A model generated the notes under the pieces. It ran no database searches. It was not told the DNA's origin and saw nothing but the letters and a program-made list of their open reading frames with translations. Shown in pieces: positions 6,882 through 12,574 of a stretch of DNA of 14,278 nt. The stretch comes from JANYCG01 sp031418395 (lineage in GTDB: Bacteria; Pseudomonadota; Gammaproteobacteria; Burkholderiales; Burkholderiaceae_C): positions 1 to 14,278 of the forward strand of contig JANOXL010000185.1 in assembly GCA_031418395.1 (NCBI GenBank). The letters are read 5' to 3'. Within the stretch, counting starts at the first letter, position 1; each line of letters begins with the position of its first letter. The translations under genes and the position numbers were made by a program.

Positions 6882-7344
6882 TTTATGAGACATAAATTGC
6901 TTTCAGGTCTCTATTTAGTTACGTAGGTAGCTACTAAAATAAGTTAACTATAGAATATTTATTAATCAAATGTTTAGTGTAATGACTTATTTTATGGATG
7001 ATTTCGGGCTATTTGAGTCGCTACCACGCCAATGCCGTCAAAAAATTTGTTGGTTTAAAAACGGAAGCCAGAAAGCCACACGTCGCAGCTTCACCACCTG
7101 CGTTTGCCACCTGTTATTCCATTTCCAAATCATTGCTGTAGGTCGTTGCGCCTCCTAGACGTGCCTCTGATACGCGGCAGATCCTCGGCAAAAAGGTCGC
7201 TTTTGGCACGTATCAAATTCGAGGCGAAACAAATTTGCAATTGGCGGATGGAAAGCGTGTTAAAAATCAAAGACATGCAAAAACTTCACTTGCCTGCCCC
7301 GAATTTGCGCCGTGATACGACGCGAGTTCAACTGGGATAACACG
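6882..7344. other. AT-rich gene-poor stretch before the cassette cluster
   Basis: No convincing gene. Base composition shifts abruptly to AT-rich for about 100 bp after the SRAP stop, then becomes mixed. A plus-strand open frame at 6970-7158 has no ribosome-binding site and no protein character. A 31-codon minus-strand frame (7038-7133, starting MIWKWN) begins inside a repeat shared with the acyl-CoA synthetase leader. No integron integrase, whole or broken, was recognised here, although this is where one would be expected if the cluster had an intact platform. Confidence 0.5.
7116..7167 (-). repeat. Copy of the acyl-CoA synthetase leader element (direct repeat)
   Basis: The minus strand reads GAGGCACGTCTAGGAGG, then 17 nt, then ATGATTTGGAAATGGAAT. 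The same arrangement with the same spacing lies at 12575-12626, also on the minus strand; the 18-nt core is identical and the whole 52 bp is about 80 percent identical. At 12575 it belongs to the leader of the acyl-CoA synthetase gene; here no comparable gene follows. Confidence 0.75.
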
Positions 7345-7351
7345 TTAGCCA
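7345..7351 (+). other. Integron-type core site GTTAGCC opening the cluster
   Basis: GTTAGCC lies 3 bp before an ORF start (ATG 7354). The sequence left of it (GGATAACAC) has no recognisable partner R''/L'' half within 150 bp. It may be the surviving right end of an attC site or an attI-like insertion point. Confidence 0.35.
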
Positions 7352-7353
7352 TC

Positions 7354-7605
7354 ATGGACGTAGCACGCCTCCAACGACTACTCCGGTCGCAAATCGTTTG
7401 GACGCTCGTAGCTGGCGTGCTCATGATTTTTCTGTTGTCGTGGGGCTTTGTGCGGATAAAGACGAAGGATTGCCAACTTCTGTGTGGTGAGGGGGCTCGG
7501 GAAACTGCGAAATATCGGATTGGTGGGGGAGTTGTACGCAATGCTTCATCGACTATGAGTGCAGCCTGCGACTGCGGGAATGGGAAATCAGTTTCTGCTC
7601 AATAG
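7354..7605 (+). CDS. Small single-helix membrane protein, cassette gene, unknown function
   Basis: 83 residues. A basic N-terminus (MDVARLQRLLRSQ) is followed by one strong membrane helix (about 14-34, IVWTLVAGVLMIFLLSWGFV) and a roughly 48-residue tail with four cysteines: Cys40 and Cys44, and Cys72 and Cys74 (CDCG). With the positive residues on the N-terminal side, the Cys-rich tail is probably periplasmic and could carry disulfides. I do not recognise a family. ATG 7354 is chosen over an in-frame GTG/ATG upstream because it lies directly after the GTTAGCC core, the normal cassette layout. The gene ends 26 bp before the attC-like element at 7632, so 7346-7685 would be one complete 340-bp cassette. 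Confidence 0.62.
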   Translation: MDVARLQRLLRSQIVWTLVAGVLMIFLLSWGFVRIKTKDCQLLCGEGARETAKYRIGGGVVRNASSTMSAACDCGNGKSVSAQ

Positions 7606-7631
7606 AATGGATACGGGCAACGAAACATGAT

Positions 7632-7691
7632 GGCTAAAGATTCGTCGAACCCGAAACCGCTACGCGAGTCGGCTTGTCTCTGGCGTTAGGC
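7632..7691 (+). repeat. attC-like recombination site, 60 bp
   Basis: The right end, from CGGCTTGTCTCTGGC into GTTAGGC (7685-7691), agrees with the degenerate L'-R' consensus used for cassette PCR (GCSGCTKANCTCVRRCGTTAGSC, recalled from the literature) at almost every position. The left end is a degenerate R'' (GGCTAAA, 7632-7638). The inner arms TCGAACCCGA (7645-7654) and TCGGCTTG (7669-7676) pair imperfectly, as expected of an attC hairpin. Length is that of a classic 59-base element. Confidence 0.7.
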
Positions 7692-7726
7692 CGCACACAA
7701 CGAAATCCGCTGCGCTCCGCAGGTGT

Positions 7727-8095
7727 ATGGACCAGCTTCTCTTCCTTCTATGTCTGTCAGCGGGAGTGCTCGCCCCGTTGGTGGTCGGAGTTGCCTACTT
7801 CATGAAGGCTTCCCTAGGCTCATCGCTGGCCCTTCGACTGACAACATCAGCCTATGGTCCAGCGATCGGGATCATCTTCCTTTTGGTCGTCACGCTTTGG
7901 CCCGAGTCGCACTAGTACAACGCGAAGGGAACTAAGTTGCTGTTGCAGCTGCAAGGTGTTCCGCTACTCCTAGCTCTGACTTCGCTGGCCGTGTACCCGG
8001 GCCCGCGAAAGCTGCATGTCCTGCTCATCCCGATCAGCTTCGCCCTCTGGGCCTGGACCTTTGGCATGTCATGGTTCGCAGTGCATGGCAAGTAG
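7727..8095 (+). pseudogene. Cassette-borne membrane protein interrupted by an in-frame amber codon
   Basis: The frame from ATG 7727 gives 62 residues (MDQLLFLLCLSAGVLAPLVV...), then TAG at 7913-7915. The very same frame continues for 59 more hydrophobic codons (YNAKGTKLLLQLQGVPLLLA... to FGMSWFAVHGK) and stops at 8093-8095. Together this is a 122-residue, four-helix membrane protein with one nonsense codon in the loop between helices 2 and 3. No frame shift is needed, so a point mutation (for example CAG, TGG, TAC or TCG to TAG) is the simplest cause; a sequencing error or amber readthrough is possible. The 5' end begins 41 bp after the GTTAGGC core, with a CTGCG-CTC-CGCAG hairpin (7710-7722) just before the start. 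Family not recognised. Confidence 0.62.
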
Positions 8096-8116
8096 GTGCC
8101 GTGCGTCGCGAGTGCG

Positions 8117-8214
8117 GCCTAGTCCCTCGCTCAACCTGAGCCGCAACGGCAGGCCACCTTGGCCCGAACTGAGGCAAGCGATACACTTTCTCAGTCCGGG
8201 CCAATGCGTCTTGC
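8117..8214 (+). repeat. 98-bp attC-like element, copy 1 (decayed core sites)
   Basis: It aligns without gaps to 10063-10160 over 98 bp, about 64 identical positions, 34 of the first 42. The shared block includes GCTCAACCTGAGC, AACGGCAGGCCACC and a TTTCT...CGGGCC block. End cores are GCCTAGT (8117-8123) and GTCTTGC (8208-8214), both diverged from the integron consensus. It starts 21 bp after the broken membrane-protein gene. Confidence 0.6.
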
Positions 8215-8221
8215 TGTTGAC

Positions 8222-8261
8222 GCCTAGTTAGTTCGAACGTATGGCGCACAACTAGTTAGGG
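8222..8261 (+). other. Possible short attC remnant / core site before the DUF1772-like gene
   Basis: GCCTAGT (8222-8228) and GTTAGGG (8255-8261) enclose 26 bp; the octamer CTAGTTAG occurs at both ends (8224-8231 and 8253-8260). GTTAGGG is 8 bp before ATG 8270 and overlaps that gene's ribosome-binding site (GGGGAGAG), as at a cassette 5' end. Too degenerate to be sure. Confidence 0.3.
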
Positions 8262-8269
8262 GAGAGTCC

Positions 8270-8740
8270 ATGAATCTGTTCGCCGAGGTGATGCCTCTTC
8301 TTGCTGCTGCGGGCCTTGCTCTGTTTATTGGCGCGCTGTTAACAGAGGCCATGGTACTTGTCCCTATGTGGCGATCATTGCAACCGCAAGAATTTTTCAC
8401 ACTACACGCGGCGCATGCGCATCGTCTTTACACGTTCTTTGCACCGCTTACTGTGGGCGCAACGCTTCTTGCGGTTGTTGCTGCAATTACATCTGTCGCG
8501 ACAAGCCGTCCACTAAGTTCTGCATCCGTTGTCGCTGCCGTTCTCACCGTGGTCATTCTTTCAACCTACGGTCTGTACTTTCGGCGCGCTAACACCAGCT
8601 TTGCCGAGGAGAGCATCACACACGAAGCTCTTCCCGCAGAGTTGGCGCGCTGGGCTTCGTGGCATTGGTTCCGCACAATAGTCGGCTTCGTAGCGCTTGC
8701 CTCGGCGTTGTTGGCATTGCGTGGCGGCACAAACCTCTAG
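8270..8740 (+). CDS. DUF1772-like four-helix membrane protein, cassette gene
   Basis: 156 residues with four hydrophobic segments (about 8-33, 55-78, 83-103, 134-150). Helix 1 is followed by MVLVPMWRSLQPQEFFTLHAAHAHRLYTFFAPLTV, the His-rich loop (His46, 49, 51), and helix 4 is preceded by WASWHWFRT (128-136). This layout is that of the DUF1772/anthrone-oxygenase-like family, whose bacterial members have no defined role. The start has GGGGAGAG 3 nt upstream. A perfect integron core GCCTAAC lies 15 bp after the stop, so the gene probably arrived as a cassette; the cassette's other end would be the GTTAGGG at 8255. Confidence 0.75.
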   Translation: MNLFAEVMPLLAAAGLALFIGALLTEAMVLVPMWRSLQPQEFFTLHAAHAHRLYTFFAPLTVGATLLAVVAAITSVATSRPLSSASVVAAVLTVVILSTYGLYFRRANTSFAEESITHEALPAELARWASWHWFRTIVGFVALASALLALRGGTNL

Positions 8741-9071
8741 CAAATGACCCAGACGCCTAACCGGTTACAGGGACTTCCAAATTTGTCACCGACGGTTTTC
8801 AGGTTTTTGGTTCTCTGCCTGGATAAACGGTACGCCTGCATTTGGGTGATTTGAAGCGGCGATCAAACTCGAAGCAGACCGCACATCTGCAGACGGGCTT
8901 GTTGCGCTGCTGGCAGCGCGGCCCCAGATATGAACCGCTCGGCAGGACGCCATTGCGTTCCCGTGGTCACCGCTCACGGGTCGGGTGCCGGGATGGGGTT
9001 TTTTACAGCCTCGTTATAAGTTGGTCTGAGCGTGTGGTGACAAAAGGCACACATCAGCGTAGAATTCTGGT
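8741..9071. other. Gene-free stretch with a lone attC core and a possible gene remnant
   Basis: GCCTAAC at 8755-8761 is a perfect R''-type core but no matching L''/L'/R' follows at a normal distance; the nearest candidate, GTTATAA (9013-9019), is 250 bp away. On the plus strand, the frame from about 8799 reads protein-like to a TGA (8849-8851) and continues to another stop near 8935 as FEAAIKLEADRTSADGLVAL, which looks like the tail of a decayed gene of unknown family. Nothing else was recognised. Confidence 0.4.
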
Positions 9072-9365
9072 ATGAAGCCTTTCCGCTGGAATGCTGAGAA
9101 AAACGAATTGCTCAAGCTATCACGTGGGGTGTCTTTTGAGAGCATTGTTGTAGCGATTGAGGCTGACGGACTACTTGATATCGTTGAGCACCCCAACAAG
9201 GCGACGTATCCGAATCAGCGGGTGCTTGTTGTCTCGTTTGATGGCTATGTTTATTTGGCTCCTTTTATCGAAGAGGCTGATTATTTTTTCCTCAAAACCG
9301 TGATCCCGAGCCGCAAGGCAACGCGGGACTATTTGCAGCAAGGTGGACCGTATGCCAAACGTTGA
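9072..9365 (+). CDS. BrnT-like toxin of a type II toxin-antitoxin pair
   Basis: 97 residues. The N-terminus FRWNAEKNELLKLSRGVSFE matches the BrnT/DUF497 pattern (F-W-x-x-x-K-N ... GVSFE), and the rest runs RVLVVSFDGYVYLAPFIEE ... FLKTVIPSRKATRDYL, the usual strand-helix end. BrnT toxins are RelE-fold ribonucleases that slow translation. The toxin gene comes first and its last 14 bp overlap the antitoxin gene, the standard brnTA order. The match is at the level of pattern; it is a diverged member rather than textbook BrnT. No strong ribosome-binding site is seen before ATG 9072. Toxin-antitoxin pairs are common in cassette clusters, where they stabilise the array. Confidence 0.75.
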   Translation: MKPFRWNAEKNELLKLSRGVSFESIVVAIEADGLLDIVEHPNKATYPNQRVLVVSFDGYVYLAPFIEEADYFFLKTVIPSRKATRDYLQQGGPYAKR

Positions 9366-9672
9366 TGCCTATGAACAAGAAGTTTTGTCTGCCTTCGAAA
9401 AGGGCAGTCTCAAATCTGTCGTGACCAAAGGTGAACTGGAGAAGTTTAGGGCGGCGGCAAAAGCTACCGCCGTGAAGGATCGCAGAGTGAACATTCGCCT
9501 GTCGTCTATTGATCTCAATGACATTCAAGTCAAAGCGCTCCAGGAGGGAATGCCCTATCAAACCTTGATTGCGAGTGTGCTGCACAAGTACGTCAGCGGC
9601 CGATTTGTTGAAAAAACTGGTCTTGTAACGGGTCACTCACGTCAGACCGCCCGTAAGCGAGCGGCTGGTTAG
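9352..9672 (+). CDS. Ribbon-helix-helix (BrnA/CopG-like) antitoxin
   Basis: 106 residues. The N-terminal half (MPNVDAYEQEVLSAFEKGSL...) is a flexible or helical toxin-binding arm. Residues 44-83 form the ribbon-helix-helix: RRVNIRLSSIDLNDIQVKAL (strand and helix A), then GMPYQTLIASVLHKYVSGR (turn and helix B). ATG 9352 is preferred over GTG 9343, because AGGTGG (9341-9346) is then well spaced, and it overlaps the toxin stop, giving coupling. The protein neutralises the toxin and probably represses its own promoter. The tail (87-106) is basic and less conserved. Confidence 0.8.
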   Translation: MPNVDAYEQEVLSAFEKGSLKSVVTKGELEKFRAAAKATAVKDRRVNIRLSSIDLNDIQVKALQEGMPYQTLIASVLHKYVSGRFVEKTGLVTGHSRQTARKRAAG

Positions 9673-9726
9673 TTTCAACGTTGAGCCGCACATCTTGCCT
9701 CCTCAACCGGTTCACGTCGATATCAA

Positions 9727-10068
9727 ATGCCGAAATTCATGACGATAGGTTACGGTGACCGCGAAGGGTACGACCGCACGACCAAGTCCGTTCGAGATGC
9801 AGCTCACGCACATGACGAAGTGCTGCAAAAAGGTGGCGCACTGATGGGAATTGCTGGCCCTCCCATACAGGTTAGCAATCACGAGGCTAAAGGGGTACAG
9901 ACGGAGGGCGGCCCCTATAGGGTTGCACAGCTCCCAGTCGCTGGATTTGCGGTGATTGAGGCCGCCGATATAGCCGAGGCTATAAAGCTGGCGGCGCAAA
10001 GTCCGTGCGCAGTCGCTTATGGAGTCGTCGAGGTTTGGCCGCTTGAGCAACCCGGCGGTGCGGCTTAA
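9727..10068 (+). CDS. YCII-domain protein, cassette gene
   Basis: 113 residues, a single YCII-related (dimeric ferredoxin-like) domain: MPKFMTIGYGDREGYDRT, the middle HAHDEVLQKGGALMGIAGPP, then VAGFAVIEAADIAEAIKLAA and the final strand GVVEVWPLEQ. YciI-like proteins are small cytosolic enzymes or binding proteins of poorly known role; some relatives are fused to sigma factors or dehydrogenases. The normal conserved His (HAH, residues 27-29) is present. Only a weak ribosome-binding site is seen. Its stop codon (TAA 10066-10068) lies inside the core GCTTAAC of the following attC-like element, the tight fit expected of a cassette gene. Confidence 0.78.
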   Translation: MPKFMTIGYGDREGYDRTTKSVRDAAHAHDEVLQKGGALMGIAGPPIQVSNHEAKGVQTEGGPYRVAQLPVAGFAVIEAADIAEAIKLAAQSPCAVAYGVVEVWPLEQPGGAA

Positions 10069-10160
10069 CCTGGCGCTCAACCTGAGCGCCAACGGCAGGC
10101 CACCAGGTCTTGGTCGGTGGTACGCTGTACATTTTCTGCCAGCGGGCCTTGGCGTTATGG
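10063..10160 (+). repeat. 98-bp attC-like element, copy 2 (better preserved)
   Basis: Left core GCTTAAC (10063-10069) fits the R'' consensus RYYYAAC exactly. The right end is GTTATGG (10154-10160), a near-match to GTTRRRY. Inside is a perfect 8-bp hairpin GGCGCTCA-ACC-TGAGCGCC (10072-10090), followed by AACGGCAGGCCACC and a GGTGG that can pair with CCACC. It overlaps the last five bases of the YCII gene. Homologous to 8117-8214. Confidence 0.62.
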
Positions 10161-10222
10161 AAATCGGGTTTTCATTCAGCCTCGCTGGCCCTCACAACCA
10201 CTCCACCTAGGAAATTCCTGCC

Positions 10223-10768
10223 ATGCCAAATGCCTTGTTACCGCGCCATCCAGTTCCGTCCCTCAACGTGCCGCTTGTCAAAGGCGGACGATTTACCCTT
10301 GGCGCCAGCCCTGGCGAACGGTTTGATCTCATCGTGTTCTATCGTGGTTTGCATTGCCCGATATGCGCCAAGTACTTAATGGAACTCGAAAGGCTTTCTC
10401 CTGACTTCACTTCCAGAGGCGTGCAAGTGCTGGCGGTCAGCAGCGACGATGAAGCTCGTGCAAAAGAGATGAGCGACAAGGTCAAGGCTTCTGGCACCCA
10501 GTTCGGCTATGGCCTCAGCCTTCGCTCTGCGCGGCAATGGGGTCTGTACATCAGCGCATCTCGCGGCATGACCTCCATCGGCCTAGAGGAGCCAGCCTTG
10601 TTTAGCGAGCCTGGCGTCTTCCTCGTCAAACCCGATGGCACCCTGTATTACGGTGCGGTTCAAACCATGCCGTTCGCAAGACCGCAATTCCAGGATCTCA
10701 TCGGTGCGATCGATTTTGCGGTAGCCAAAGACTATCCAGCACGCGGTGAGTTCGCGGGTGAAGTGTGA
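10223..10768 (+). CDS. AhpC/TSA-family peroxiredoxin-like protein
   Basis: 181 residues with a thioredoxin fold. FYRGLHCPICAKYL (39-52) holds the redox-active Cys45 and Cys48 (CPIC), with the preceding DLIVFY strand; VQVLAVSSDDEARAKEM is the second conserved block, and GVFLVKPDGTLYYGAVQTMPFARPQ the cis-proline-side strands. Members reduce peroxides or act as redox partners; the CxxC form suggests an atypical (PRX-like2) type rather than classic AhpC. ATG 10223 has AGGAAA (10209-10214) 8 nt upstream. It follows the attC-like element by 62 bp and may be the last cassette, but could also be an ordinary chromosomal gene at the edge of the cluster. Confidence 0.88.
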   Translation: MPNALLPRHPVPSLNVPLVKGGRFTLGASPGERFDLIVFYRGLHCPICAKYLMELERLSPDFTSRGVQVLAVSSDDEARAKEMSDKVKASGTQFGYGLSLRSARQWGLYISASRGMTSIGLEEPALFSEPGVFLVKPDGTLYYGAVQTMPFARPQFQDLIGAIDFAVAKDYPARGEFAGEV

Positions 10769-10818
10769 ACGATGGCGAACCAAACGTTCGACTGGGTTCT
10801 TCGCACCGCTTGATTTGA

Positions 10819-10873
10819 CGTTAACCCTTCAGCTCGAACTCTCCGTTTGGATAAGTTAACATGGGTGTTAGCA
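10819..10873 (+). other. Weak attC-like candidate after the peroxiredoxin gene
   Basis: CGTTAAC (10819-10825) followed by CCTTCAGCTCGAAC, and GTTAGCA (10867-10873) preceded by GGGT, could be the two ends of a 55-bp attC. The outer arms pair imperfectly (TTAACCC against GGGTGTTAG). Core fit is poor; included only because it would close the last cassette. Confidence 0.25.
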
Positions 10874-10944
10874 ATTTCTCCGGAATCTCAAATTTCGCCA
10901 CTTTTTAAGCGAAATCAGCACCTGGATCTCGTACTATTTATATA

Positions 10945-10969
10945 GTTTGCTATACAAAAAATAGCAAAC
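10945..10969. repeat. 9-bp inverted repeat between convergent genes
   Basis: GTTTGCTAT-ACAAAAA-ATAGCAAAC is perfect in both arms. It lies between the convergent peroxiredoxin and acyl-CoA synthetase genes, with no long T-run beyond the stem on either strand but A/T-rich flanks. It resembles TAGC-type intergenic hairpins I remember as frequent in Comamonadaceae genomes; it may act as a weak bidirectional terminator. Confidence 0.5.
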
Positions 10970-10990
10970 CTAAAACAGCAAAAACAGCCG

Positions 10991-12544
10991 CTAAACCAGT
11001 TTGCTCGCCCGCCCCGCCCAATACTTGTCCCGCAACAAGCGTTTGTAAAGTTTCCCGGTCGGGTGCCGCGGCAATTCCGCTTCAAAGTCAATCGAACGCG
11101 GACACTTGATGTGCGAGAGGTGTTCCCGGCAAAAGGCCATCAGCTCGGCGGCGAGTTCAGGGCCTGCATCCTTCATGTCGCGGGGCTGCACCACGGCTTT
11201 GACTTCTTCGCCAAACTCCTCGTTGGGCACGCCGATCACGGCGACGTCCATTACTTTGGGGTGGGTGACGAGCAGGTTTTCGGACTCCTGCGGGTAGATG
11301 TTCACGCCGCCCGAAATGATCATGTGGGCTTTGCGGTCGGTGAGGTAGAGGAAACCTTCGGCGTCTACGTAACCGATGTCGCCCAGCGTCGTCCAGCCCT
11401 GGGCGTTTTTGGATTCGGCGGTTTTGGCCGGGTCGTTGTGGTACTCGAATGCCTTGCCTTCGGCGAAGTGGATCGTGCCTGCCGTGCCCGTGGGCAACTC
11501 TGCACCGTGTTCGTCGCAAATTTTCAGTTTGCCCACCACCGCTTTGCCCACCGTACCTTTGTGGGTGAGCCAATCTTTGGAATGCACCAGCGTCATGCCG
11601 TTGCCCTCGGTGCCGGCGTAATATTCCCAGATCACCGGGCCCCACCAGGCGATCATTTGCTCTTTGATGGGAACAGGGCAGGGCGCGGCGGCATGGATGG
11701 CGAATTTGAGCGAACTCACGTCGTAGGCCGCGCGCACGTCGGGTGCCAGCTTGAGCATGCGCACAAACATGGTGGGCACGGTTTGGGTGTGTGTGATGCG
11801 GTGCTTTTGCACCAGGCGCAAAAAGTCCTCCGGGTCAAAGTGCCGCATGATCACGCAGGTGGCCCCGAGGCGCATGGCCACCATGTTGAAGCGCAGGGGC
11901 GCGGCATGGTACAGCGGTGCGGGCGAGAGGTAAATGCTTTGCGGGTTGATGCCGTAGACGTTTTTACAGATCTCGATGAGCGAGGTGGTGGCGTCAATCT
12001 GCGGGAACTCGGGCGGCACAAACACGCCCTTGGGGCGGCCGGTGGTGCCGCTGGAATACAGCATGTCAGCACCGGCAGTTTCATCTGCAATGCGGGTAGC
12101 GGGGTGCTTGGCGATTTCGGCTTCATAACCGGTGTAACCGGGGATGACACCGTCCATCATCAAACGCGCTTTAAGTCCAACGGTTTCGGCCAACAGTGAC
12201 TGCGCCAGTGCCTGGTTTGCCATCGACGTGACCAGCACTTTGGCCGCGCAGTCTTTGACGATGTAGGCCGCCTCGCCCAGCGTGAGCCGCGTGCTGATGC
12301 AGGTGTAGATGATGCCCGCGCGCTGCGCGCCCCAGCACACTTCAAAGTAACGCAGGTGGTTTTCCAGCAGGATGGCGATGTGGTCACCAGCCTTCAGCCC
12401 CATGGCCCGCAACATCTGCGCCACCTGGTTGGAGCGGTCTTCAAGCTGCCGGTAGGTCACGGACTCGCCTTCACCGTTGCCCTCGTCGGCCATCAGGTAG
12501 GCGATTTTGTCGGGCGTGGCGGCGGCATTGTGAAAGGGATGCAT
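10991..12544 (-). CDS. Acyl-CoA synthetase (AMP-forming, FadD-like)
   Basis: 517 residues. It activates a carboxylic acid to its CoA thioester through an acyl-AMP. Motifs in order: the phosphate loop LYSSGTTGRPKGV (162-174), LYHAAPL (211-217), YYAGTEGNG (308-316), TLGDIGYVDAEGFLYLTDRK (386-405), IISGGVNIYPQE (409-420) and the C-terminal PTGKLYKR with catalytic Lys498. No signal peptide or membrane anchor. Start at 12544 gives the family-like MHPFHNAAATPDK; an in-frame ATG at 12592 would add MIWKWNQKQNRQKDRD and coincides with a repeated leader element, so the longer form (533 residues) cannot be excluded. Neither start has an ideal ribosome-binding site; AGGAGG lies 17 nt before the upstream one. 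The substrate (fatty, aromatic or alicyclic acid) is not clear. Diverges from a thiolase gene, which suggests a beta-oxidation-type pathway. Confidence 0.92.
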   Translation of the reverse strand: MHPFHNAAATPDKIAYLMADEGNGEGESVTYRQLEDRSNQVAQMLRAMGLKAGDHIAILLENHLRYFEVCWGAQRAGIIYTCISTRLTLGEAAYIVKDCAAKVLVTSMANQALAQSLLAETVGLKARLMMDGVIPGYTGYEAEIAKHPATRIADETAGADMLYSSGTTGRPKGVFVPPEFPQIDATTSLIEICKNVYGINPQSIYLSPAPLYHAAPLRFNMVAMRLGATCVIMRHFDPEDFLRLVQKHRITHTQTVPTMFVRMLKLAPDVRAAYDVSSLKFAIHAAAPCPVPIKEQMIAWWGPVIWEYYAGTEGNGMTLVHSKDWLTHKGTVGKAVVGKLKICDEHGAELPTGTAGTIHFAEGKAFEYHNDPAKTAESKNAQGWTTLGDIGYVDAEGFLYLTDRKAHMIISGGVNIYPQESENLLVTHPKVMDVAVIGVPNEEFGEEVKAVVQPRDMKDAGPELAAELMAFCREHLSHIKCPRSIDFEAELPRHPTGKLYKRLLRDKYWAGRASKLV

Positions 12545-12574
12545 GTCTCTGTCTTTCTGTCTGTTTTGTTTCTG

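Larger units (their letters stand above)
7345..10873 (+). mobile_element. Probable integron gene-cassette cluster without integrase (CALIN-like), partly decayed
   Basis: Short plus-strand ORFs follow one another with recombination-site-like elements between several of them: core GTTAGCC at 7345, a 60-bp attC-like element at 7632-7691, 98-bp elements at 8117-8214 and 10063-10160, and a bare GCCTAAC at 8755. ORFs begin 2 to 70 bp after a core site and end 5 bp before to 36 bp after the next element opens, as in cassettes. Cargo is typical: small membrane proteins of unknown function, a toxin-antitoxin pair, single-domain enzymes. No tyrosine integrase or attI was found in the window, so mobility would need an integrase elsewhere. 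The right boundary is uncertain (10160 to about 10873), and not every cassette has both ends. Confidence 0.6.

Noticed and set aside
6970..7158. 62-codon frame in the AT-rich gap
   Set aside because: No ribosome-binding site, no domain, and it crosses the repeated leader element in antisense.
7723..7935. Alternative 70-codon frame overlapping the broken membrane protein
   Set aside because: The translation is polar and irregular, while the frame from 7727 gives clean membrane helices and continues past the amber codon.
8016..8231. 71-codon frame ending in LNLSRNGRPPWPELRQAIHF
   Set aside because: Most of it is a read through the 98-bp attC-like element; the same string type appears at 10019-10210 only because that element is repeated.
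10019..10210. 63-codon frame containing LNLSANGRPPGLGRWYAVHF
   Set aside because: Overlaps the YCII gene and then reads through the repeat element; not a gene.
6882..10990. Integron integrase or transposase gene
   Set aside because: Looked for on both strands in and beside the cluster; no frame with tyrosine-recombinase or DDE motifs is present.
11063..12199. 378-codon open frame on the plus strand
   Set aside because: Antisense shadow of the acyl-CoA synthetase; composition is Gly/His/Val-rich and motif-free.
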